NCBI GenBank assembly: GCA_021793745.1
Contig: JAJYSD010000052.1
Span: 1 to 7,249, forward strand
Source: Bacillota bacterium
GTDB lineage: Bacteria; Bacillota; Bacilli; Thermoactinomycetales; DSM-44946
Direction: 5' to 3'
Length of the DNA: 7,249 bases
The number at the start of each line of letters is the position of its first letter. The first letter of the stretch is position 1. Below, piece by piece: positions 1-6,146 of this stretch. The position numbers were made by a program, and so were the translations under genes. Below the pieces are notes generated by a model. It was given only the letters and a program-made list of their open reading frames with translations, made no database searches and was not told where the DNA came from.

Positions 1-1794
1 CTGCATGATGCCGGCTTCGGCAAATTGCTTGGCCCGTTCAGGCTCCCCCATCATCGCGTGGATCAGGGACAACAGGACATCCGTTTCCCGGTGGGATCGG
101 GGAAGGCGAAGTCTTTCCCGGCCCGTCTCCACCCGTTTTTTTCGTTCTAGAATTTGTTTGGCCTGAACCAGCTGGCCGGTTCGCAGGTAATAGCGGGCCT
201 CCAACTCCTCCTCCCCGTCGGGCGGCTCCCTGCTCTTGGCCACCCACTCGCCGGCGTCATCGCCCCGGCCGTAATTGACCAGGTTTTCGGCGATCAAACG
301 GGTGAGACGCCTCCGCTGCTTTTCCGCCCCCGCGACGCCCTCCAACACATCCAAGGCGCGATTCAAGAGGCGCTCCGCCTCCTGGGGTTGGATCGTATCG
401 AGGAAAATTCGCGCCTGCCCCTCGAGGGCCATGCTGACTCCCCGGACATCTCCCCTGTCCTCGGCCAGCCGCTCCCCGCGGGCATAGCAGTCCATCGCCC
501 GGGCATAGGAACAACGGTACCGATTCACTTCCCCCTCCAACACCCAGAGCGAATAGCGCCGATCCTTCACCTCTTCGGGCAATTCAGAAAGGGCCGTTTC
601 AATCGGATCCAGCCGGCCCTGATCCAACATCGCCGGGCCGTGTTCCTCCAAAAAACGGCTGATGCTCTCGGCATCCTTCGTCTCGAGCATCAGGCGAACC
701 GCTTCGTCAAACCGCCGGTTCCGACAGTAATGCTCGGCAGCGAAACGGTAAAAGGAAAGCCGTTCTTCAGGCCTCTGTTCCAACTTTTGTCGAAGGTAAT
801 TCCGGAAAAGGGGGAGGTAGCAAAAGGCCCCCTCCTCTGTCCGCCTTAGAAAGAGGTGTTGACGCAGGAGATGCTCCTGGATTTGTCGGGCGTCCGCCTC
901 CGGATACGATGCCTCCAAATCCTCCAAAGACCACGCATCCAATAGGGCTGTCTGCATAAAAAACCGCCGGACATCGTGGGGTTGTTTCTCCCATACCGCC
1001 GCATCCAGAAAAGGAAACAACTCCGCCCCAATCTCCTCGGCGAACTGCTCTTCCATCCTGCGGAATCTGGCGAACTTTTCCCCGATCAGCCGAAGGGCCA
1101 GTACCCATCCCCCCGTCTGTGCATGGAGCCGTTTGGAGTCGTCCGGCGAAAGGGCGATCCCGTACTCGTCAGCCAGCCACACCGCCGCCTCTTCCTCGGA
1201 AAAGGAGAGATCATCGCCGGTCAGCTCCAACACGTTTCCCTTCACCCGCATCTCCGCCAACCGGGGCCAATGGGGACGGGTCCGGCTGATCAGCACGAGG
1301 TGGAAACCCTCCGGCAAATGGGACACAAACCACTCCATCCATCGGGCCAGAAACGGTTCCTCCTCCGCCAGATGCCAGTTATCCAGCACGAAGACCGCCC
1401 GTTCCTCGAGGAGAACCAACTCGTTGAGGAGATCCGATCCCAGATCAAACCATTCGTCCGCTTCCGGGTCTTCCTCCCCCCGCTCCAACCGGTGCCGCCA
1501 GGTCTCACCGATCGAGGGGAATCGGGCATTCAACGCGCTGAGCAGATAGCGAAAAAAAACGGCCGGTTTCGCATCGCCCTCTCCGATTCGATACCAACCG
1601 GGAGTCAGCTGCTCATCCTGAAAAAAACAGGCGACAGCGGCGGTTTTGCCGTATCCCGGGCCGGCATGGACCAGGGTGAGGGGGGATTGGACCCATCCTT
1701 TCAACTTTTTCGCCAACTCCGGTCTCCGAAAAGTGCGGGGGCTCGGAAGCGGAGGGATCCACTTCGTTTTCAGGATGCGCTGTCCTGTTCTCAT
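1..1794 (-). CDS. MalT/LAL-type STAND ATPase transcriptional regulator (C-terminus beyond left edge)
   Basis: One uninterrupted minus-strand frame of 598 codons starts at an ATG and is cut by the left edge. The N-terminus (ILKTKWIPP then RRPEL) and the P-loop GPGYGKT (residues 45-51) match the MalT-like NTPase module of large ATP-binding LuxR-type regulators. Further family marks are a Walker B-like VFVLDNWH (134-141), LVLISRTRPHWPRL (166-179), TGGWVLALRL (227-236) and YLPLFRNYLR (326-335). From about residue 350 the chain is helical and Ala/Glu/Arg-rich, as in the TPR-like sensor region. Such proteins are usually near 900 residues and end in a LuxR helix-turn-helix, or carry a BTAD domain. 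That part is not in the window, so DNA binding is inferred. Walker B has Asn where Asp is usual (LDN versus LDD). The start is supported by GGAGAGG 8 nt upstream. The gene begins 5 nt after the acyl-CoA synthetase stop, so co-transcription and translational coupling are likely. Effector and targets are unknown. Confidence 0.87.
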   Translation of the reverse strand, partial: MRTGQRILKTKWIPPLPSPRTFRRPELAKKLKGWVQSPLTLVHAGPGYGKTAAVACFFQDEQLTPGWYRIGEGDAKPAVFFRYLLSALNARFPSIGETWRHRLERGEEDPEADEWFDLGSDLLNELVLLEERAVFVLDNWHLAEEEPFLARWMEWFVSHLPEGFHLVLISRTRPHWPRLAEMRVKGNVLELTGDDLSFSEEEAAVWLADEYGIALSPDDSKRLHAQTGGWVLALRLIGEKFARFRRMEEQFAEEIGAELFPFLDAAVWEKQPHDVRRFFMQTALLDAWSLEDLEASYPEADARQIQEHLLRQHLFLRRTEEGAFCYLPLFRNYLRQKLEQRPEERLSFYRFAAEHYCRNRRFDEAVRLMLETKDAESISRFLEEHGPAMLDQGRLDPIETALSELPEEVKDRRYSLWVLEGEVNRYRCSYARAMDCYARGERLAEDRGDVRGVSMALEGQARIFLDTIQPQEAERLLNRALDVLEGVAGAEKQRRRLTRLIAENLVNYGRGDDAGEWVAKSREPPDGEEELEARYYLRTGQLVQAKQILERKKRVETGRERLRLPRSHRETDVLLSLIHAMMGEPERAKQFAEAGIMQ

Positions 1795-1799
1795 GGCAC

Positions 1800-3308
1800 C
1801 TACCTCTCCGAGCTGGATTCCTTTTGGGCGAAGAGGCGGAGGACGGCCCGCTTGTCGATCTTGCCCACCGGCGTTTTCGGCAGTTCGCCGATGAAGCGGA
1901 AGGATTTGGGTATCTTGTATGAAGCCAGTTTGCCCCTTAAGTGGGACCTCAGCCCTTCATCGGTCAACCTGGAGCCCTCCTTCGGAACCACGGCGGCCAC
2001 CACCGCCTCCCCCCATTTGGGATCCGGCGCACCCACCACGACCGCTTGTTCCACTTCGGGATGGTCGGCGATGAGCTGTTCCACCTCCGCAGGATACACG
2101 TTTTCTCCTCCCGTGACGATCATCTCCTTTTTTCGCCCGACGATGTAGTGATCCCCCTCTTCATCCCGCATCCCCAGATCGCCGGTCTTGAGCCAGCCGT
2201 CGACCAGCGCTTCGGCGGTCGCCCCGGAATTGTTCCAGTAGCGGTCGAACAGGTGCCCTCCCCGAAGCCAAATCTCCCCCACGCTTCCCGTCGGAGCATC
2301 CGTCCCGTCCTCCGAAACGATCCGGACCTGGTTGTAAATCATCGGCTTCCCGACGGTTCCGGGTTTTCTCCGGGCGGTGGAAGGATCGGTGACAAAATTG
2401 TTGGGGCCCGCTTCGGTCAAACCGTAGCCCTCCCGGAAGGGAAGGCCCTTGGCGGCGAAGGACTGGTACACCTCCCGCGGGCACGGGGCTCCCCCGGAGA
2501 GGAACTCCCGCATGGTGGGAAAGGACTTGTCGGCAAACCGGGGCGATCGGATGATCTGGTGATACATCGTCGGCACCATCAGGGCAATGGTACATCCTTC
2601 CCGTTCAATCACATCCATGACCTTGTCGGGATCGAAACGGTCGATGATGACAAGGGTCCCCCCCGCATGCAACACCGGGATGGAGAGGGCGTTCAACCCC
2701 CCGGTGTGGAACATGGGCAGGCAGGAGAGGGCCCGATCCTTGGCCGTCAGCTGCCAGCTCAGAATCGTGTTGACCGAGTTCCAGAAGATGGATCCGTGGG
2801 TGAGCACCACTCCCTTCGGTTTACCCGTCGTCCCTCCCGTATAGAGGATCATCGCCGGATCCGACAGCGAGGGATAATCGGCGGCTTCTCCTTCCTCCGT
2901 CTCCGGCGGAAAGTCCGGATCCAGGCGTTCATAGGGGACGACCGCCAGAGCCGACAGTTCCGCCGCCAGGTGTTCCATTCGCCGGTGAAATGCCAACACC
3001 TTCGGCTTGGCATCTTCCAGAATCCCGTTCAATTCCCGGGGGGAAAGTCGCCAGTTCAGCGGGACAAAAACCGCCCCCAGCCGCTCACAGGCAAAAATCA
3101 CGGCGAAAACGGATGCATCATTGGGAGAAAGAAATGCTACCCGGTCGCCCCGTGAAATGCCCATCGCCGAGAGCGTTCGAGCCACCCGGACCGAGCGCCG
3201 GTACAGAAGATCGTAACTCCATCGCCTACCGGTTTCTCCATCCACGACGGCGATCCGATCCGGCGAAAGCCGCCTGCGCCCTTCGAGCCAACCCGTTTCC
3301 CAATTCAC
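1800..3308 (-). CDS. Acyl-CoA synthetase (class I adenylate-forming, AMP-dependent)
   Basis: The product activates a carboxylic acid with ATP to an acyl-adenylate and then transfers it to CoA. All core motifs are present, numbered from the chosen start: P-loop YTGGTTGKPKG (156-166), GYGLTE (294-299), GWLKTGD (371-377), hinge and A8 region GRKKEMIVTGGENVYPAEVE (391-410), and C-terminal PKTPVGKIDK with the adenylation lysine near 483. At 502 residues it has normal length. No signal peptide or membrane segment is seen, so it should be cytoplasmic. The frame stays open up to a TTG at 3374 and also has ATGs at 3332 and 3314. I chose the GTG at 3308 because GGGGAG sits 8 nt before it and the protein then begins MNWETGWLEGRRRLSPDRIA, a start typical of this family. 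The ATG at 3314 is only 2 nt from that Shine-Dalgarno. Substrate specificity (fatty, aromatic or short-chain acid) cannot be read. It is followed directly by the regulator gene. Confidence 0.93.
   Translation of the reverse strand: MNWETGWLEGRRRLSPDRIAVVDGETGRRWSYDLLYRRSVRVARTLSAMGISRGDRVAFLSPNDASVFAVIFACERLGAVFVPLNWRLSPRELNGILEDAKPKVLAFHRRMEHLAAELSALAVVPYERLDPDFPPETEEGEAADYPSLSDPAMILYTGGTTGKPKGVVLTHGSIFWNSVNTILSWQLTAKDRALSCLPMFHTGGLNALSIPVLHAGGTLVIIDRFDPDKVMDVIEREGCTIALMVPTMYHQIIRSPRFADKSFPTMREFLSGGAPCPREVYQSFAAKGLPFREGYGLTEAGPNNFVTDPSTARRKPGTVGKPMIYNQVRIVSEDGTDAPTGSVGEIWLRGGHLFDRYWNNSGATAEALVDGWLKTGDLGMRDEEGDHYIVGRKKEMIVTGGENVYPAEVEQLIADHPEVEQAVVVGAPDPKWGEAVVAAVVPKEGSRLTDEGLRSHLRGKLASYKIPKSFRFIGELPKTPVGKIDKRAVLRLFAQKESSSER
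1803..1809 (-). promoter_or_regulatory. Ribosome binding site of the LAL regulator, inside the upstream gene
   Basis: GGAGAGG lies 8 nt before the ATG at 1794. It is formed by the last two sense codons of the acyl-CoA synthetase, with that gene's TAG stop between it and the start codon. A ribosome finishing the synthetase would sit on the regulator's start region, which suggests coupled translation. Confidence 0.7.
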
Positions 3309-3316
3309 CGACATCG

Positions 3317-3322
3317 CTCCCC
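3317..3322 (-). promoter_or_regulatory. Ribosome binding site deciding the acyl-CoA synthetase start
   Basis: GGGGAG lies 8 nt before the GTG at 3308 and only 2 nt before the in-frame ATG at 3314. The spacing favours the GTG. The ATG at 3332 has no comparable site. The TTG at 3374 has only AGAGGG about 11 nt upstream. Confidence 0.6.
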
Positions 3323-3434
3323 GTTTTTCCATGGTGAAATATCCAACGGGGAAGATAGCAAAAAGGGGTTGCAAACGGGTTACACCCTCTGGACGAGGCC
3401 TTCATAACAAAGGCGGGCCGGTCACCCGCTCCAG

Positions 3435-3447
3435 GCTTTGACAAAGC
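3435..3447. promoter_or_regulatory. Perfect inverted repeat, possible operator
   Basis: GCTTTG-A-CAAAGC is a perfect 6-bp dyad with a one-base centre, lying about 130 nt upstream of the acyl-CoA synthetase start. It could be a dimer-type operator. I cannot match it to a known regulator, and dyads of this size also occur by chance. Confidence 0.25.
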
Positions 3448-3497
3448 GTCGGTGGAAAGCCTCTCCGGGGTCAAGGCGCATCGCCCGACTTCCATCC

Positions 3498-3513
3498 AAG
3501 GGGTCGCCCCCTT
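3498..3513 (-). terminator. Hairpin with GCGA tetraloop after the sulfurtransferase stop (no U-tract)
   Basis: Read on the minus strand, AAGGGG-GCGA-CCCCTT forms a perfect 6-bp stem closed by a GNRA-type tetraloop, starting 13 nt after the TGA stop. No run of T follows, so it is not a classical intrinsic terminator. It may slow polymerase or protect the 3' end of the amidase-sulfurtransferase mRNA. The assignment is tentative. Confidence 0.3.
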
Positions 3514-3526
3514 CCCGAGAGGACCG

Positions 3527-4363
3527 TCAGGGGATGCTTTCCCCCTGCGCGATCGGATTTTCCTCGTAACTGATCCAGTCGCTGAAGCTGCCCGCATACA
3601 GGCGTCCCTCTCGTCCCGCCAGATGCAGGGCCAACAAATTGGCGCATGCCGTCACACCGGACCCGCAGTAGACGATGGGTTGCTCCTCCTCGGGAATAAA
3701 GGAAAAATCCTTTTTCAATGCCTGGGGAGTTTTCCATCGCCGCCCCTCTTCCAAATTGTTTTTCCAGAAATAATTGACCGCACCGGGAATGTGTCCCGCC
3801 TTGGCATCGATGGGCTCATACCTTCCCGCAAACCGTTCGGGATCCCGGGAGTCGATCAAAAGCCCCCGGTGCCGCCGAACCTCCTCCATGCCCACCAGCC
3901 ATTCGGGGTTACGGATCTGGGGGGTGAACCGGGAGGGCTTCGGATGGACCCGATCCGGCGTTACCGGATACCCCTTCTCCTTCCACCCCCGGTACCCCTC
4001 ATCCAAAACCGCCACCTGATCATGACCAAGATACCGGAGCAGCCACCACAGGCGGGCGGCCATCGCTCCTCCCTGATCATCGTAGGCGACGACGGTTTTG
4101 GTGCGATCGATTCCGACCCGCCCCAACGTGTTTGCAAGGGCCTCCAGCTCCGGCAGGGGGTGACGGCCGCCGTGTCGGCGGACCGGTCCCGACAGATCCC
4201 GCTCCAAGTCCATATATACGGCTCCCGGTATGTGATCCCGTTCATAGGCCTTTCGGCCCGCATGGGGCTTCGACAATTCAAACCGGCAATCGACGATGAC
4301 CAGATTGGAATCCCCCAACCTTTCCCGCAGCCACTTCGGCGAAACGACGGCAGATGGCAGCAC
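3527..4363 (-). CDS. Sulfurtransferase, two rhodanese domains, mercaptopyruvate-type active site
   Basis: The product moves a sulfane sulfur from 3-mercaptopyruvate or thiosulfate to a thiophilic acceptor by way of a cysteine persulfide. It has 278 residues, the usual length for a tandem-rhodanese enzyme. The inactive N-terminal domain shows HIPGAVYMDLERDLS (44-58) and AYDDQGGAMAARLWWLLRYLGH (93-114). The catalytic domain shows DSRDPERFAGRYEPIDAKAGHIPGA (171-195) and the active-site loop CGSGVTA (233-239) with Cys233. CGSGVT is typical of 3-mercaptopyruvate sulfurtransferases such as SseA, whereas CRKGVT is typical of thiosulfate enzymes. Homologues are nevertheless often annotated simply as sulfurtransferase. 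The start is GTG, with AAGGAGG 6 nt upstream. An ATG overlaps it two bases upstream but is out of frame. No signal peptide is seen, so it should be cytoplasmic. The gene follows the amidase by 23 nt and is probably co-transcribed. A shared pathway with the amidase is not evident. Confidence 0.93.
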   Translation of the reverse strand: MLPSAVVSPKWLRERLGDSNLVIVDCRFELSKPHAGRKAYERDHIPGAVYMDLERDLSGPVRRHGGRHPLPELEALANTLGRVGIDRTKTVVAYDDQGGAMAARLWWLLRYLGHDQVAVLDEGYRGWKEKGYPVTPDRVHPKPSRFTPQIRNPEWLVGMEEVRRHRGLLIDSRDPERFAGRYEPIDAKAGHIPGAVNYFWKNNLEEGRRWKTPQALKKDFSFIPEEEQPIVYCGSGVTACANLLALHLAGREGRLYAGSFSDWISYEENPIAQGESIP

Positions 4364-4369
4364 ATGGAT

Positions 4370-4376
4370 CCTCCTT
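4370..4376 (-). promoter_or_regulatory. Strong ribosome binding site of the sulfurtransferase gene
   Basis: AAGGAGG lies 6 nt before the GTG at 4363, within the 23-nt gap after the amidase stop. It supports the GTG start. The overlapping ATG at 4365 would read a different frame with no rhodanese motifs. Confidence 0.75.
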
Positions 4377-4386
4377 CGTCCGAATC

Positions 4387-5838
4387 TCAGGATACGTTCC
4401 TCCCGCGTTCATCCCGGACTTCCGCATCGTATTTCTTGCAGCGCACGTACCCCCGGAAGGCGGACTCCACCCGGCGCCCCCACTGAAACAGCGCATCTTC
4501 CTGACCGACGGCGGTGATCAGCTGAAGACCGATCGGCAGCCCGGACCGGTCGGTTCCCACCGGGATGGTCAGGGAGGGAAGTCCGAAGGTGTTGGCATAG
4601 GCCACATACGGCAGATACCGGAGAAAGGTTTTCCGGATCGAGAAGATCTCCCCATACACTTTCCCGTGTTCAGGGGCGGCACAATGGTACACCGGGAACA
4701 CCAACACCCGATTTTGTAGAAACTTCTTCACTTCCTCCTCTCCCTTGCGCAGCTGGTCCCTCAGCTGAATCCACTCCTTCTTGGAGGGGCGGAACAGGCG
4801 CGTTCCCAGGAGGGCCCAGGTCAGGTACGGATGCAGCTGCACCCGCATCTTGAAACGCCCCTTTAAATATTGGCGAAGGATCCCTGAAAACCCCTTTTCC
4901 CCACACAGCCGGACCAGTTCCTCCCCTCCGTCGACGGACATGATCCACTGCCACATCAGCGCCGCCTGCTCGAAAAAGGGAGGCATCACCGTTAAGGAAC
5001 CGGAAGCGAACTCCGAGCGGATCGCTTCCAACAACTCGGCCGTCTCCTCGCCCACCGGTGCATCGGGGTGGGGGGGCGGAACCACCAGCCGATATGCGTC
5101 GATATCCACCGAGGGCGGTTTTTGGAAAGCCAAAATGGCATGGATCTTTTCCGCATCCTTCACCGATTTGGCCAGGGCTCCGATTCCGAACATGGAGACC
5201 TGGTGGGGCTCCTTCACGTCCGGAAAGGCACCGGCCAGGGAAACCTGGCGGTTCCCCGATTTGAAGCCGATCACCCCATTAAAGTGGGCGGGAAAACGGA
5301 TCGATCCGCCGATGTCGGAACCGATCCCCACCGCCGCACCGCCCACCGCGATCAGGGCTCCCTCTCCCCCGCTGGAGCCGCCGGCAGTTCGGCTCAGGTC
5401 CCAGGGATTGTTGGTGCGGCCGAACAGCGTGTTCTCCGTTTCCTGGCAATAGCACAGGGCAGGGGTGTTGGTCTTGCCCAGGATGATGGCCCCTTCCTCC
5501 TTCAACCGCCTGACGATCTCAGCGTCTGCTGCATCGACCGCCCCCCGGCGATGGGGCAATCCGCCGGTGGTGTGCATCCCCTTGACGAAAAAGGCTTCCT
5601 TCATGCTGATGGGGACGCCCCACAGCCGTCCTCGGGCTTTTCCTTCCTGCAGCAGCCGGTCCCGTTCCTCCGCCTCCCGCCTGGCTTCATCGAACCGGGT
5701 TTCCACGACCGCCCGGATGTGGGGATTCACCCGCTCGATGTGCCGGATATACCCCTCGACCGCTTCAGCGGAGGTGATCTCCCCCGCCCGGATTTTCTCC
5801 GCCAAGGTGGAGGCATCCATGTCCAACAATTCCGTCAT
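4387..5838 (-). CDS. Amidase-signature family amidase (FAAH-like core)
   Basis: A serine amidohydrolase that splits a carboxamide or N-acyl amide into carboxylate and ammonia or amine. The Ser-cisSer-Lys triad is clear: Lys80 in ISMKEAF, cis-Ser155 in GGSSGGEGALI (153-163) and nucleophile Ser179 in GIGSDIGGSIRFPAHFNG (171-188). The gaps of 75 and 24 residues equal those of mammalian fatty acid amide hydrolase (K142, S217, S241), and the EGALI and SIRFP forms are closer to FAAH-like amidases than to GatA (GGSAAAVA, SIRQPA). No gatC or gatB lies beside it, so a role in tRNA transamidation is unlikely. The C-terminal YVAYANTFGLPSLTIPVG and GLPIGLQLI blocks (about 420-453) are complete, and 483 residues is normal. 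No signal peptide or membrane anchor is apparent. The ATG start has GGAGGTGA 4 nt upstream (7 nt from the GGAGG core). It is the first gene of the leftward set and has a cre-like site 65 nt upstream. The substrate is unknown. Confidence 0.93.
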   Translation of the reverse strand: MTELLDMDASTLAEKIRAGEITSAEAVEGYIRHIERVNPHIRAVVETRFDEARREAEERDRLLQEGKARGRLWGVPISMKEAFFVKGMHTTGGLPHRRGAVDAADAEIVRRLKEEGAIILGKTNTPALCYCQETENTLFGRTNNPWDLSRTAGGSSGGEGALIAVGGAAVGIGSDIGGSIRFPAHFNGVIGFKSGNRQVSLAGAFPDVKEPHQVSMFGIGALAKSVKDAEKIHAILAFQKPPSVDIDAYRLVVPPPHPDAPVGEETAELLEAIRSEFASGSLTVMPPFFEQAALMWQWIMSVDGGEELVRLCGEKGFSGILRQYLKGRFKMRVQLHPYLTWALLGTRLFRPSKKEWIQLRDQLRKGEEEVKKFLQNRVLVFPVYHCAAPEHGKVYGEIFSIRKTFLRYLPYVAYANTFGLPSLTIPVGTDRSGLPIGLQLITAVGQEDALFQWGRRVESAFRGYVRCKKYDAEVRDERGRNVS

Positions 5839-5842
5839 CGGC

Positions 5843-5850
5843 TCACCTCC
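5843..5850 (-). promoter_or_regulatory. Very strong ribosome binding site of the amidase gene
   Basis: GGAGGTGA is fully complementary to the 3' end of 16S rRNA. Its GGAGG core lies 7 nt before the ATG at 5838, which fixes the amidase start and suggests efficient translation. Confidence 0.75.
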
Positions 5851-5902
5851 GAATTCCGCTTTGCTTCCGCGACATCAGTCCATCGATCGACCCGGCCGGT
5901 GG

Positions 5903-5916
5903 AGAAAACGTTTTCA
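5903..5916 (-). promoter_or_regulatory. Candidate CcpA operator (cre) in the amidase leader
   Basis: The minus strand reads TGAAAACGTTTTCT, which fits every position of the Bacillus cre consensus TGWAANCGNTNWCW. The flanking A also fits the longer form WTGNAANCGNWNNCW. The core GAAAACGTTTTC is a perfect 12-bp palindrome, the form expected for a LacI/GalR-family site. It lies 65 nt upstream of the amidase ATG and downstream of the possible promoter, a place where CcpA can act as a roadblock in carbon catabolite repression. Another LacI-family regulator is possible. Confidence 0.55.
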
Positions 5917-5987
5917 TACCGACGCACCGCCGGAGCCGAGATGGTCAACCGCCGCTGATCTGCAGCCCCGCCGAATTTTTCTTTCCG

Positions 5988-6017
5988 TTTATATCTTTAT
6001 ATTAGTCCGACGTCCAA
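5988..6017 (-). promoter_or_regulatory. Possible sigma-A promoter for the amidase operon
   Basis: On the minus strand, TTGGAC (6017-6012) is followed after 18 nt by TATAAA (5993-5988). The -10 matches the consensus at five of six positions, while the -35 is weak. It sits in the only strongly AT-rich island of the region. Transcription would start near 5981 and give a leader of about 140 nt containing the cre-like site. Overlapping TAATAT is an alternative -10. Confidence 0.35.
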
Positions 6018-6028
6018 AAAACTCCTTC

Positions 6029-6050
6029 CGCAATCGCCTTAAGGCCGCGG
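6029..6050. repeat. Inverted repeat around a GCCTTAAGGC palindrome
   Basis: The perfect 10-bp palindrome GCCTTAAGGC (6036-6045) is flanked by CCGC (6029-6032) and GCGG (6047-6050). This extends it to an imperfect hairpin with an internal bulge and a TTAA loop. It could be an operator or an RNA hairpin. No known regulator site was recognised. Confidence 0.3.
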
Positions 6051-6080
6051 ATCGGCACCGCTACGTCAAAAAATGGACGA

Positions 6081-6112
6081 AGGCGCGCTCTTCAGGGATC
6101 GCCTGCTTTTTT
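6081..6112 (+). terminator. Terminator-like hairpin with T6 upstream of the M24 gene (possible attenuator)
   Basis: AGGCG (6081-6085) pairs with CGCCT (6100-6104). A short inner CTC/GGG helix closed by TTCA sits across a 2x2 internal loop, and the hairpin is followed by GC and six T (6107-6112). This is the form of a modest rho-independent terminator on the plus strand. It lies 48 nt before the M24 start codon with no gene ending ahead of it. It could therefore be a leader attenuator or the end of a short RNA, or the T-run may simply belong to the M24 promoter. Stability is only moderate. Confidence 0.35.
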
Positions 6113-6118
6113 GATTTT

Positions 6119-6127
6119 TGATAAATT
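6119..6127 (+). promoter_or_regulatory. Weak extended -10 candidate for the M24 gene
   Basis: TG-A-TAAATT resembles an extended -10 (TGnTATAAT, four of six in the hexamer) in an AT-rich stretch. It would place the transcription start roughly 25 nt before the ATG at 6160. There is no good -35 at 16-18 nt. Confidence 0.2.
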
Positions 6128-6146
6128 GAGTAGGAGAACCTGGTGG

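Larger units (their letters stand above)
3309..3526. other. Gap between sulfurtransferase and acyl-CoA synthetase genes (218 nt)
   Basis: No coding region is supported here. On the minus strand it holds a GC-rich hairpin just after the sulfurtransferase stop, a 13-nt dyad GCTTTGTCAAAGC, a smaller GGGTGTAACCC dyad (3377-3387), and a weak extended -10 (TGCTATCTT, 3351-3359 as read on the minus strand) that would give a leader of roughly 40 nt before the GTG start. No convincing -35 accompanies it. The gap is long enough for the synthetase-regulator pair to have its own promoter, separate from amidase-sulfurtransferase transcription. Confidence 0.5.

Noticed and set aside
154..849. Plus-strand open frame of 231 codons at the left end
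   Set aside because: The opposite strand carries a continuous 598-codon MalT-like frame with P-loop and family motifs. This frame has none.
976..2148. Long plus-strand open frame (390 codons) opposite the regulator and the 3' end of the synthetase
   Set aside because: It is antisense to two genes with clear family motifs, crosses their junction, is rich in Pro, Arg and Gly, and shows no recognisable domain. It is a GC-driven shadow frame.
1941..3155. Plus-strand open frame of 404 codons opposite the acyl-CoA synthetase
   Set aside because: It lies fully opposite a gene with all adenylate-forming motifs. The His/Pro/Gly/Arg-rich translation has no domain features.
3309..3374. N-terminal extension of the acyl-CoA synthetase to the TTG at 3374 or the ATG at 3332
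   Set aside because: The extra residues are not part of the family, and neither start has a well-placed Shine-Dalgarno. The GTG at 3308 has GGGGAG at 8 nt and a typical N-terminus.
3961..4365. Minus-strand frame of 134 codons from the ATG overlapping the sulfurtransferase GTG
   Set aside because: It shares the same Shine-Dalgarno but reads out of frame, giving a Trp/Arg/Gly-rich peptide without motifs. The GTG frame encodes the complete rhodanese protein.
3452..4486. Plus-strand open frame of 344 codons opposite the sulfurtransferase
   Set aside because: It is a shadow of the rhodanese gene, with no motifs and crossing into the amidase region.
4387..5838. Amidase as GatA of the Glu-tRNA(Gln) amidotransferase
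   Set aside because: No gatC or gatB is adjacent, and the signature residues (EGALI, SIRFP) differ from typical GatA.
5068..5958. Plus-strand open frame of 296 codons opposite the amidase start and leader
   Set aside because: It is antisense to the amidase catalytic core, with low-complexity composition and no credible homology.
6029..6112. T-box or other known riboswitch in front of the M24 gene
   Set aside because: No T-box signature sequence and no aptamer core that I recognise is present. Only simple hairpins are visible.
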